Source: Coriobacteriaceae bacterium
Lineage (GTDB): Bacteria > Actinomycetota > Coriobacteriia > Coriobacteriales > QAMH01
Direction: 5' to 3'
Length of the DNA: 7,343 nucleotides
Assembly (NCBI GenBank): GCA_004553405.1
Contig: SFLO01000082.1
Location: forward strand, 1 to 7,343
Shown: positions 1-6,578 of the stretch, piece by piece
How positions within the stretch are numbered: the first letter of the stretch is position 1
How the letters are laid out: every line of letters begins with the position of its first letter
Position numbers and translations under genes: made by a program
The notes under the pieces: generated by a model
The model's input: only the letters and a program-made list of their open reading frames with translations
Told to the model about the DNA's origin: nothing
The model's database searches: none

Positions 1-51
1 CTCCTTGGTCCCTTTGGTCCAAGTCGGCCACCGCAGTCCCAAAGTACCCCA

Positions 52-111
52 CACCTCAGCGGCAGTTTTGGCCGCAAGACGCACCTCAGCGAGACTATTG
101 GCCACAGCGAG
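52..111. repeat. Degenerate tandem repeat, 30-bp period, two units
   Basis: CACCTCAGCG occurs at 52-61 and again at 82-91, and TTGGCC follows at the same offset in both units (68-73 and 98-103). Roughly two thirds of the 30 positions agree between the units. A shorter, weaker echo (CACCGCAGTCCC) lies just upstream near 29-40, so there may once have been a third unit. The pattern has no evident coding sense. It could be a decayed intergenic repeat family; only a genome-wide search would show whether it recurs. Confidence 0.5.
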
Positions 112-154
112 GGAGCCCGGTGGGTACGGCTGCGGTTGCAGGGAATCTCTCGGG

Positions 155-196
155 GATCTTTCGACTCCGCGGCTACGCCGCTCCGCTCAAGATGAC
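155..196. repeat. REP-like palindromic element
   Basis: The element opens with GATCTTTCGACTCCGC and closes with GCTCAAGATGAC. Its centre is a perfect hairpin, GCGGC-TAC-GCCGC (169-181), and ATCTT/AAGAT ends complement each other. The pattern CTTTCGACTCCGC...CGCTCAAGATGAC resembles a dispersed intergenic repeat type seen in many bacteria (established in general; the resemblance is from memory and was not searched). Such elements usually sit between genes and can act as transcription or mRNA-stability boundaries. Here it is about 120 bp past the exporter's stop codon. Confidence 0.55.
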
Positions 197-207
197 GGAG
201 AGGAGGG

Positions 208-293
208 CGGCGGCGCCCGGGGTGCAGGCGCGGGGCTGGGGGCGCGGCGGCGCCAGCGCACCTCGGCGGCGCCCGGGGCGCAGGCGCGGGGCT
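208..293. repeat. 30-bp GC-rich direct repeat, two copies
   Basis: Copies lie at 208-237 and 264-293, start to start 56 bp. Both begin CGGCGGCGCCCGGGG and end CAGGCGCGGGGCT, and they differ at only one of 30 positions (T at 222, C at 278). In the second copy, GCGCC-CGG-GGCGC (269-281) forms a perfect small hairpin; in the first, the T weakens it. Near-identity in a region that is not coding suggests a recent local duplication or a dispersed repeat. Confidence 0.65.
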
Positions 294-317
294 TGTGCTT
301 GAGTGCGGTTGGCGCTT

Positions 318-2209
318 CTAGGCGCTGACTTGCTCGAGGGCGTTGGCGAGGGTGTGCATGATGTTGCGGCGCGAGAGCGTGCCCACCAGCTTGCCGCCGC
401 TGGTGACAGGCACCTTCTTGATGCGGCGCTGGGCCAGCATGTGCGTCGCCTCGTCGAGGGCGTCGCTGGCCTGAACGCAGATCACGTTCTTGGTGGCGAT
501 GTCCATCACGTTCAGCTCGAAGAGGTCCACCAGGCGCTCGATGGCCTCGCCGTCGTCGAAGAGGCGCACCACGCCAGAAGCACCGCTGAAGACCGTAATG
601 TCATTGCGGCCGATGTACTTGGCAACGTCGCCGTCAGAGATGAAGCCCACCACATGCAGCTCGTCGTCCACAACGGGGATGCCGCTGGCATCGGTGCGCG
701 CCATGAGGCTCACCACATCGCGCATGGACGCCTTGGCGCTGATGTAGTGCGGGTCGCGGTTCATGACCTCGGCCACCTTCCACTGCGAGGCAAGGTCCGT
801 CGACTCGTGCGCGGCGATGCCCTGGGGCGCTGCCGCAGAGCCCACGTGGACAAAGCACTCGCTGCCAAAGCCGCTCTGCGGGATGAGCGCACCCACCTCG
901 CAGGCCCCTGCGGGCTGATGGGCAGCAGCGGGCGCCGCCTTGGAGTCCCTCACGAGGAAGACGATGATCAGCGCCGGGATGAAGAGGAAGACGGAGATGG
1001 AGATGAAGGAGAGGTGCAGGCCCGCCGCGCTCTGCTCCAAGGCGCTGCCCGCAGGCATCGCGAGGAAGCCCAGGGCAGAGATGAGCGTGAAGGCGGCGGT
1101 GCCGAAGGAGCCCGCCACCTGGTTGAGGGTGTTGGTCACGCCCTGCGCATGCTGGATGTTGCTGTTGTCGAGCGAGTTGACGCCCCAGGTATTGAGCGGG
1201 GTGGTGGAGTACTGCAGGCCCACGCCCAGCAGGGTGTAGGCAAGGCAGACCAGGGCAAGCGGGCTGCTGTCGCTCAAGACGATGAGGCAGATGCCGGCGA
1301 GCACCATGAGCAGCGCGCCGGGCAGCAGGGTCTTGCGCGCGCCAAAGCGGTCGAAGAGCCTGCCGGAGGCAAAGCCCACCAGGGCGCCGGCCACGGCACC
1401 CGGCAGCATGAGGAAGCCCGTCACCGTGGCGCTGTGACCCAGCACGCCCTGCACGTAGAGCGGCATGATCACGCCGCTGCCGATGAGCACGGCCTGCAGG
1501 AAGACGATGGCAGAGACGGCGATGGCGTACTTGCGGGTGCCCAGGATGCGCACGTTGAGCATGGGCTCGGGCAGCTTGAGCTGGCGGCGCACATACAGGC
1601 CCAGGATGAGGATGCCTCCCGCGATGAGGGCGATGTTGACGAGCACGTTGACAGTGCTGGTGAGCGAGGAGAGGCCGTAGAGCAGGCAGACCAGGCCCAG
1701 CGCAGACATGAGCGCCGAGGGCAGGTCGAGCTTGGTGCGGCGGAACTCGCCATAGTTGCGCAGCATCGCGGCAGAGGCGATCAGCACGGCAAAGGACAGC
1801 GTGGTAACCACGAAGAAGAGCGCCCTCCAGCCCACGGAGTCAACCAGCAGGCCAGAGACGCTGGGACCCACCGCCGGGGCGAAGCCGATCACCAGCGAGA
1901 TGATGCCCATGGCGCTGCCACGCTTCTCGCGCGGGAAGATGAGCAGGATGACCGTGAAGACCATGGGCATGACGGCACCCGTGCACGCCGCCTGCAGCAC
2001 GCGGCCCGCAAGCAGCAGCGGGAAGCTGGGCGCAAGCGCAGCCAGCAGCGAACCTGCGGTGAAGATCACGAAGCCGCCCACATATCGACACCCATGTCTG
2101 CCATGATGGCCGGCAGCGCCGGCGACAGCAGCGTCTGGTTGAGAACCGCCAGGACCACACCGGTGAGCATGACGACGACGATGCCCATCTCCCTCTTGCT
2201 GATACCCAT
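318..2209 (-). pseudogene. DHA2-family MFS exporter with C-terminal CBS pair, frame-broken
   Basis: This is a drug:H+ antiporter-like membrane protein (EmrB/QacA, 14-TM group); the substrate is unknown. The start at 2209 is chosen because it gives a proper DHA2 first helix (MGISKREM, then LNQTLLSPALPAIM), with GGAG four bases upstream. That frame stops at 2066-2068 after VDMWAAS. The rest (GGFVIFTAGSLLAALAP onward) continues in another frame from about 2084 to 318. Against EmrB about 35 residues are missing, covering TM2 and its loops. Conserved features remain: the TM4 arginine in AGRVLQA and the antiporter motif C (FAPAVGPSVSG). After the last helix comes an Ala-rich linker (about 55 residues) and then two CBS domains, at about nt 776-612 and 509-348, carrying the expected GFISDGD and GTLSRRN motifs. 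The fusion is in frame and is not caused by the break. As written, the gene would not make a full protein; assembly error is possible. Confidence 0.85.
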
Positions 2210-2321
2210 GAAACTCCAATCCCTTCGACTCCATGATGAGAAAAGCGCCGCGGGCAGGCCGGCCCTAAGCGCCTGTGCAAGCAGTGCTATGTGCTTGTAG
2301 GTTGCTGTTGACGTGAAGATC

Positions 2322-2337
2322 GGCGCTGAGCAGCGCC
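2322..2337. promoter_or_regulatory. Palindromic operator candidate upstream of the exporter
   Basis: GGCGCTG-AG-CAGCGCC is a dyad with perfect 7-bp arms. It lies just downstream of the predicted -10 of the exporter promoter (2352-2357), where a repressor would block transcription. DHA2 exporters are often controlled by TetR- or MarR-type repressors (family knowledge), but none is encoded in this window. In RNA it would also fold as a hairpin, though the two-base loop is too tight for that to be its best explanation. Confidence 0.35.
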
Positions 2338-2351
2338 CTCACAGGTAGGTG

Positions 2352-2360
2352 ATTCTAGCA
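2352..2360 (-). promoter_or_regulatory. Predicted extended -10 promoter for the exporter
   Basis: On the minus strand the sequence reads TGC-TAGAAT, an extended -10 element (TGn plus five of six matches to TATAAT). There is no good -35 at 16-18 bp, which is tolerated in extended -10 promoters. The start of transcription would be near 2345, giving a leader of about 135 nt before the ATG at 2209. Prediction only. Confidence 0.35.
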
Positions 2361-2423
2361 CCGCTACAGCCCTGGCAGCGGGTTACAAGAGCGTAGCGAA
2401 TCCGCAGACGGCGCCCAACAAGA

Positions 2424-2456
2424 AGACCCCCCGCCTTCCTCTAAAGCGGGGGGTCT
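2424..2456 (-). terminator. Rho-independent terminator of the symporter gene
   Basis: AGACCCCCCGC (2424-2434) pairs perfectly with GCGGGGGGTCT (2446-2456) over 11 bp, with an 11-nt loop. On the minus strand the stem is followed by TCTTGTT, a U-rich stretch; the plus-strand side (CCGTTGCG) is poorer. It lies about 55 nt past the symporter stop codon (2510-2512) and separates that gene from the exporter promoter. Confidence 0.8.
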
Positions 2457-2509
2457 CCGTTGCGCTTCTAGCTTAGGCAGCTAGGCACATCTGGGGATAG
2501 GGTTTCGTC

Positions 2510-4152
2510 CTAGTTCTTCTTGAGGGCCTGAGGGCCAGCGAAGATGAAGAAGAAGGCGAAGGGGAGCAGCAGAGCGATGAGGTCGAGAGGCATAGCCATG
2601 GGGTTGGCCTTCCAACCAGGAACTGCCAGCGGGCAAACGATGCACAGCACGGCCAGGAAGGCTGCGATGCACATGATGATGATGAAGGGCACCATGCCGG
2701 TGTCGGAGTCATCGCCAGCGGACTCAGCTGCGAGCTCGTCCATGGACTTGCCACCGGTCTCGCGCACGAACAGCAGGGAGCAGATCTCGGCCAGGACGAA
2801 GGGCACGATGAGGACCAGGACGACCTTGGACCACTCAGGTGCGCCGAGCCGCCGAAGCGGGCGAATGCCTGGCACCAAGCGACGCCGGTGTTGCGCAGTG
2901 CGGTGGGATACTGCTCGGGCATCAGGGGCTGGACTGCGGTGATTGCGTAGTTCAGGCAGAAGCCGAAGAGCAGCATGAGGATGATGTAGAGCACGAACTT
3001 GGTCTGCTCGGGGTCGTCAACGATGAAGACGGAGCAGAGGATGATGGCCACGATGCACAGGATCCAAGACAGGCACAGGTTCTTCTTGCGGCCGATGCGG
3101 TCGGAGACGAAGCCGACGGTGACGTTGGATGCGATTGCAGCGACGTTGTTCCAGGTCTGGAGCATAACGGACTGCTGTGCGGTGTAGCCGACGCCCTGGA
3201 ACCAGGTGGGGATCCATGCGTTCATGCCGTAGACGCAGAACTGGCCGACGAAGTAGGTGGTCCAGATGGCTGCGGTGCCCACGATGAACTTCTTGGAGAA
3301 CAGGATGTTCACAGAGGTCTTGGAGGGCTTGGGCGGGATGACGAGGGCGTTGGGATCGAGGTGCTCAGCCTCGTCCAGACGACCGGCGTTCTTGGCGAGA
3401 ATCTTGAGGGCCTCGACGGCCTTCTCGTTCTGGCCGTTGTTGGCGTACCAGTGCGGGGTCTCATGCATCAGGAAGATGAGGGCGATCGCGTACAGGACGG
3501 GCAGAGCGCCGATCATGTAGCAGATGCGCCAGTTCTCGAAGGTCTCGGTGCCGTTGGCGATCTTGATGGGTGCGCACCAGCCCTCGATCATGGGAGCGGT
3601 GTGGCCGCAGATCCAGCCAGCAACCAGGCCTGCGAGAACCCAGCCAGCGACCATGAAGGCCATACCGAAGGTGACGAACACGCCGCGGTGCTTGGACGGG
3701 ATGGTCTCGGAGAAGCAGGTGGTGACGACGGGGATGCAGGAGCCGACGCCGAAGCCTGCGATCAGGCGGAAGGCTGCGAAGAAGCCGAGGCTCTGAGAGA
3801 AGGCCTGGGGCAGGGTGAAGATGCCATAGAAGAAGCAAGCGATGATGAGCATCTTCTTGCGGCCCAGCTTGTCGGACATGATGCCGCCGCAAGCGCCGCC
3901 GAGAACCATGCCGAGGAGGCCCCACGTGGTCAGGGAGCCGAGAGCGGCGGAGTTGACCACTGCGGCACCCGTGCTCCAGTCGATCAGACCGAAGGAGGCT
4001 GCCAGGTAGGTGTTGGTGGAGTTGACGACCATGAAGTCATAGCCGTCGAAGATGTTGGCCAGGCCGAGCAGGATGAACATCAGCCAGGTGTGGCCGTTGA
4101 TACCGAAGGAGTCGATGACCTCCGATACCGTGAACTCTTTGGATTCGCTCAT
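2510..4152 (-). pseudogene. MFS metabolite:H+ symporter with extra C-terminal helices, frame-broken
   Basis: This inner-membrane transporter resembles the aromatic-acid/metabolite:H+ symporter branch of the MFS; the substrate cannot be named. The start at 4152 is firm: AAGGAGGG lies six bases upstream. TM1 carries the IFDGYDF motif (about residues 34-40). The two motif-A loops are SDKLGRKK (93-100) and SDRIGRKK (350-357). Other family signatures are SETIPSKHRG (148-157), HETPHW (230-235) and PEQYPTALRNTG (412-423). After FARFGGSA (residue 437, codon 2842-2844) the frame breaks. The correct continuation, PEWSKVVLVLIVPF, starts at 2839 in the next frame and ends KKN at 2510. Two bases are left over, so 3n+1 bases are lacking. 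TM11 looks short, so more than one base may be gone. Beyond the twelve MFS helices are two more hydrophobic segments (about 2695-2510). Read without correction, the frame runs on to 2473 with a nonsense Ser/Pro-rich tail. Confidence 0.85.
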
Positions 4153-4179
4153 GTAAATCCCTCCTTACTGAGATTCGAC

Positions 4180-4213
4180 GCGTGCACCTCGAGCGACGTT
4201 CATGAGTGCACGC
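4180..4213. promoter_or_regulatory. Inverted repeat GCGTGCAC/GTGCACGC near the symporter start
   Basis: Two perfect 8-bp arms (4180-4187 and 4206-4213) are separated by 18 bp. Each arm contains the palindrome GTGCAC, and the spacer begins with another palindrome, CTCGAG (4188-4193). The element is 14 bp upstream of the symporter's Shine-Dalgarno sequence, so it could be a protein operator with two half-sites or a leader hairpin. No binding protein can be assigned. Confidence 0.4.
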
Positions 4214-4392
4214 CCTTGAGAAAGGCACTCAGCCCACCCCCAGAACACGGGCCTTGGGCCTTTTTGGATCGCGCAAAGGCTGTTTCCCAGACACAAATGC
4301 ACGGGGCATTCGAACGCCTTGGCGCTATCTCGTGTGAAATCCTAGGGCTGCTGCCTTTAGCGAAACTAAAAAGTGGCTTAAGTTTGGAAAAA

Positions 4393-4413
4393 TTGTGGAG
4401 GACCTCTTCACAA
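4393..4413. promoter_or_regulatory. Dyad TTGTG-N11-CACAA in the divergent region
   Basis: This 21-bp site has perfect 5-bp outer arms, and 14 of the 21 positions are symmetric overall. It sits in the A+T-richer core of the divergent region, about 150 bp from the regulator start and 240 bp from the symporter start. It fits the shape of a dimeric regulator's site, but a match of this strength can occur by chance. Confidence 0.3.
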
Positions 4414-4501
4414 ACACCCTCCCTCCCAACACGACGCGTACTGAAGGGCGGGCCCGGCCGCTGTCTTGTCAGCACACTGGCACGCACCCGCCCCTATCGT
4501 C

Positions 4502-4507
4502 TATAGT
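4502..4507 (+). promoter_or_regulatory. Candidate -10 of the two-component operon
   Basis: TATAGT matches the -10 consensus at five of six positions and would give a leader of about 50 nt before the ATG at 4565. The only -35-like hexamer upstream is CTGGCA (4477-4482) at a long 19-bp spacing, so the promoter is either weak and activator-dependent or misplaced. Confidence 0.3.
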
Positions 4508-4564
4508 TGAGGCACAACGTGAACGCTGCGCTGCCTGCAAGCGGCGCCCAGGAAGGGGACCTGG

Positions 4565-5251
4565 ATGAAGCTGCTCATCGCTGAGGACAACGAACGCCTC
4601 CTCAACACCCTTGTGAGAGTGCTCGAGAGGGAGGGCTACACCGTCGACGGTGTGGAAAACGGCGCCTTGGCACTGGACTACCTGCGGGCCTCCGACTACG
4701 ACGGTCTGCTGCTCGACATCATGATGCCCGAAGTCGACGGCCTCGAGGTGCTGCGCACGGCCCGCGCAGAGGGCTTCACCTGCCCCATCATGCTCTTCTC
4801 CGCGCTCACAGAGGTGAGCCAGCGCGTCGACGGGCTCGACGCCGGCGCAGACGACTACCTCCCCAAGCCCTTCGACATGACAGAGCTCACCGCGCGCGTG
4901 CGCGCCATGCTGCGCCGCCGCGAGGCCTTCTCGCCCCAGGTCATGACTCTGGCGGGACTCACGCTGGACTGCTCCTCGCACAAGCTCGAGTACAACGGGG
5001 CGCAGGCCATGCTCGGCGGCAAGGAGTTCCAGATCATGGAGATGCTCATGGCGCGCCCCGGCTCCATCATCCCCATCGAGCGCATCATCATGCAGGCCTG
5101 GAACTGGGAGAAGGCCGTCGACACCAGCGTGGTGTGGGCCCAGGTGTCCAACCTGCGCAAGAAGATCGCCGGCATAGGCGCCCCCGTCACCCTGCGCTTC
5201 GAGCGCGGGGCGGGCTACATCCTCGAAGAAGACCATGCTGAAGGGGCTTAG
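4565..5251 (+). CDS. OmpR/PhoB-family response regulator
   Basis: This cytoplasmic transcription regulator is activated by phosphoryl transfer from the kinase encoded next to it. Its 228 residues are the normal length. Residues 1-115 form the receiver domain: acidic pocket E7-D8, phospho-acceptor D51 in LLLDIMMPEVDG, switch residue S79, Y98, and K101 in the KPF motif. Residues about 128-222 form the winged-helix DNA-binding domain, with GGKEFQIMEMLMARPG and the closing RGAGYIL hairpin. The start is supported by AGGAAGGGG six bases before the ATG. The coding region overlaps the kinase gene by 17 bp, implying one transcript and coupled translation. All key residues are present, so it should be functional. 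Overall it is closest in type to CovR/CiaR/QseB-like regulators, but the target genes are unknown. The divergent symporter is the nearest candidate. Confidence 0.95.
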   Translation: MKLLIAEDNERLLNTLVRVLEREGYTVDGVENGALALDYLRASDYDGLLLDIMMPEVDGLEVLRTARAEGFTCPIMLFSALTEVSQRVDGLDAGADDYLPKPFDMTELTARVRAMLRRREAFSPQVMTLAGLTLDCSSHKLEYNGAQAMLGGKEFQIMEMLMARPGSIIPIERIIMQAWNWEKAVDTSVVWAQVSNLRKKIAGIGAPVTLRFERGAGYILEEDHAEGA

Positions 5252-6482
5252 GCGCCGGGTCATGGTGGGAGCGGTGGCCGTGCTGGTCGTCGCCTACGTC
5301 TTGCTCACCTTCGGCATCTGGGGCACCACCACCTACCGCACCAACGTCATGCTCGACACCCTGGCAGACGCCATCTGCGCAGCTGGGGGGCAGATGCCCT
5401 CAGAGGACCAGGTCGAGTCGATCATGGACTACCAGGCTGGCGGCACCGCCGTCAGCTCGCCCCTGAGCCCCGAGACGCCCTACTCCACGCGCTTCTTCCA
5501 CGTGGTCTACGGGCCGGACGGCCAGCCGAGCGAGGTCGACCTGCACTACATCGCCTCTGTCGATGAGGGAGAGGCGCTCGCCTTTGCCAACCAGGCCCTC
5601 GACAGCGGCAGGGAGCGCGGCTGGGAGGGCAACTACCGCTTCAAGGTATGCGAGGAGCACGAGGAGGGCCTCAACGTGCTCTTCGTCGACGGCAGGCTCT
5701 TCCGCGAGAGGGACCACGACCTGCTCGTCATGCTCATGGCGGCGGCGGGCCTGTTCTCGCTGGTGTCGCTCTTCTTGATGTTCAAGATCATGCAGCACGC
5801 GACCAAGCCCATCGAGGAGTCCTTCGAGCGCCAGAAGCGCTTCATCAGCAACGCCAGCCACGAGCTGAAGACCCCGCTGACCCTCATCCTGGCAGACGCG
5901 GACATGGAGGAGTGGGAGAAGGGCCCCAGCGAGTGGATCGACGGGATCCGCCACGAGGCGCGCGACATGAGCGAGCTGATCACCCAGATGGTGGTGCTCT
6001 CGCACATGGACGAGAGCGCGCGCGTGCTCAACCTCGCGCAGACCGACATCACCAAGATCGTCGAGGACGCGGTGGTGAGCTGGAAGGGGGACGGCCAGGT
6101 GCGCGGCCTGACCATCGACGGCATCATCAAGCAGGGCGTGACCTGCAAGACAGACGCCGCCAGCGTCAAGCAGGTGGTCTTCATCCTCATGGACAACGCC
6201 AACAAGTACTGCGACGAGGGCGGCACCGTGCGCGTCGACCTGCAGCCCCGGGGCCGCAAGGGTGCCGTCATCACGGTGGAGAACAGCTACGCCAGGGCAG
6301 ACCGCTTCGACCCGGACAAGGTCTTCGAGCGCTTCTACCGCATGGACGCGGAGCGCTCGCAGAAGACCGGCCACGGCATCGGCCTGTCGCTTGCGAGGGA
6401 GACGGCAGAGAACCTCGGCGGCAGCCTCGAGGCCTACACGCTGAGCGAGCCGCCCACGATCGGCTTCCGCTTCACGCTCTAG
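5235..6482 (+). CDS. Membrane sensor histidine kinase of the operon
   Basis: This 415-residue kinase senses a signal at the membrane and phosphorylates the regulator encoded just upstream. A basic start (KGLRRR) precedes TM1 (about 10-30). An extracytoplasmic domain of about 130 residues follows, with no recognised fold and just two cysteines (C48, C139) that could form a disulfide. TM2 is about 163-184. No full HAMP domain is seen; a short link (ATKPIEESFERQ) leads directly to the H-box FISNASHELKTP, with H209 as the phospho-acceptor. The ATPase domain has the N-box MDNANKY (N321), the F-box FERFYRM (365-370) and the G2 box GHGIGLSLA (379-386). The usual DxGxG G1 box is replaced by VENSYA, as in several Gram-positive kinases of this type. 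The start at 5235 fits the overlap and charge pattern; Met10 at 5262 is the alternative but would cut into TM1's basic anchor. Confidence 0.93.
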   Translation: MLKGLRRRVMVGAVAVLVVAYVLLTFGIWGTTTYRTNVMLDTLADAICAAGGQMPSEDQVESIMDYQAGGTAVSSPLSPETPYSTRFFHVVYGPDGQPSEVDLHYIASVDEGEALAFANQALDSGRERGWEGNYRFKVCEEHEEGLNVLFVDGRLFRERDHDLLVMLMAAAGLFSLVSLFLMFKIMQHATKPIEESFERQKRFISNASHELKTPLTLILADADMEEWEKGPSEWIDGIRHEARDMSELITQMVVLSHMDESARVLNLAQTDITKIVEDAVVSWKGDGQVRGLTIDGIIKQGVTCKTDAASVKQVVFILMDNANKYCDEGGTVRVDLQPRGRKGAVITVENSYARADRFDPDKVFERFYRMDAERSQKTGHGIGLSLARETAENLGGSLEAYTLSEPPTIGFRFTL

Positions 6483-6578
6483 TCCACGCTGGGAGATACA
6501 TTCGGCAGCTTCCACAAAATCTCCACATCGCTTTTAGTCCGCATTTAGGGGCTCTGGGTATGGTGGGCTTGCGGTCAG

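Larger units (their letters stand above)
1..317. other. Gene-free, repeat-rich left flank
   Basis: No convincing gene is seen here. The open frames crossing it have the Arg/Ala/Gly-rich composition of GC-rich noncoding DNA and show no domain. The stretch lies downstream of the stop codon of the minus-strand exporter (stop at 318-320). It contains three kinds of short repeat, listed separately: a degenerate 30-bp tandem (52-111), a REP-like palindrome (155-196) and a 30-bp GC-rich direct repeat (208-237 and 264-293). Small perfect hairpins such as GGCGC-GGCG-GCGCC (241-254) also occur. None is followed by a U-run on the minus strand, so I could not assign a classic terminator to the exporter. 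Confidence 0.7.
4153..4564. promoter_or_regulatory. Divergent regulatory region between symporter and two-component operon
   Basis: These 412 bp hold no convincing gene and drive transcription in both directions. They contain the symporter's ribosome site (AAGGAGGG, minus strand, 4159-4166), the regulator's ribosome site (AGGAAGGGG, 4550-4558) and a string of inverted repeats. The repeats are GCGTGCAC/GTGCACGC (4180-4213), the imperfect palindrome GGCaTTCGAAcGCC (4305-4318), TTTAG-CGAAA-CTAAA (4356-4370) and TTGTG-N11-CACAA (4393-4413). The middle part (4340-4415) is clearly more A+T-rich than the flanks, as promoters often are. I could not place the symporter promoter with confidence. Confidence 0.6.

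Noticed and set aside
1..300. CRISPR array
   Set aside because: The repeats are only two units each, with too few copies and no consistent spacers; no cas gene is nearby.
2066..2090. Programmed ribosomal frameshift in the exporter
   Set aside because: No slippery heptamer is seen, and a shift would not restore the roughly 35 missing residues of TM2.
2210..2234. Exporter start at 2234 in the main frame
   Set aside because: It avoids the frame break on paper, but the first 50 residues are Arg/His/Gly-rich nonsense, while the other frame gives a textbook DHA2 first helix with an ATG at 2209.
303..2300. Long plus-strand open frame of 665 codons opposite the exporter
   Set aside because: It is antisense to a clear MFS-CBS gene, has a His/Glu/Asp/Arg/Gly-rich composition with no domain, and is typical of frames left open by high G+C. 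The same holds for the long frames at 2839-4506 (plus) and 4469-5263 and 5400-6515 (minus).
4249..4266. GGCC-TTG-GGCC followed by TTTTT, a plus-strand terminator look-alike
   Set aside because: The stem is only 4 bp and no plus-strand gene lies upstream that would use it.
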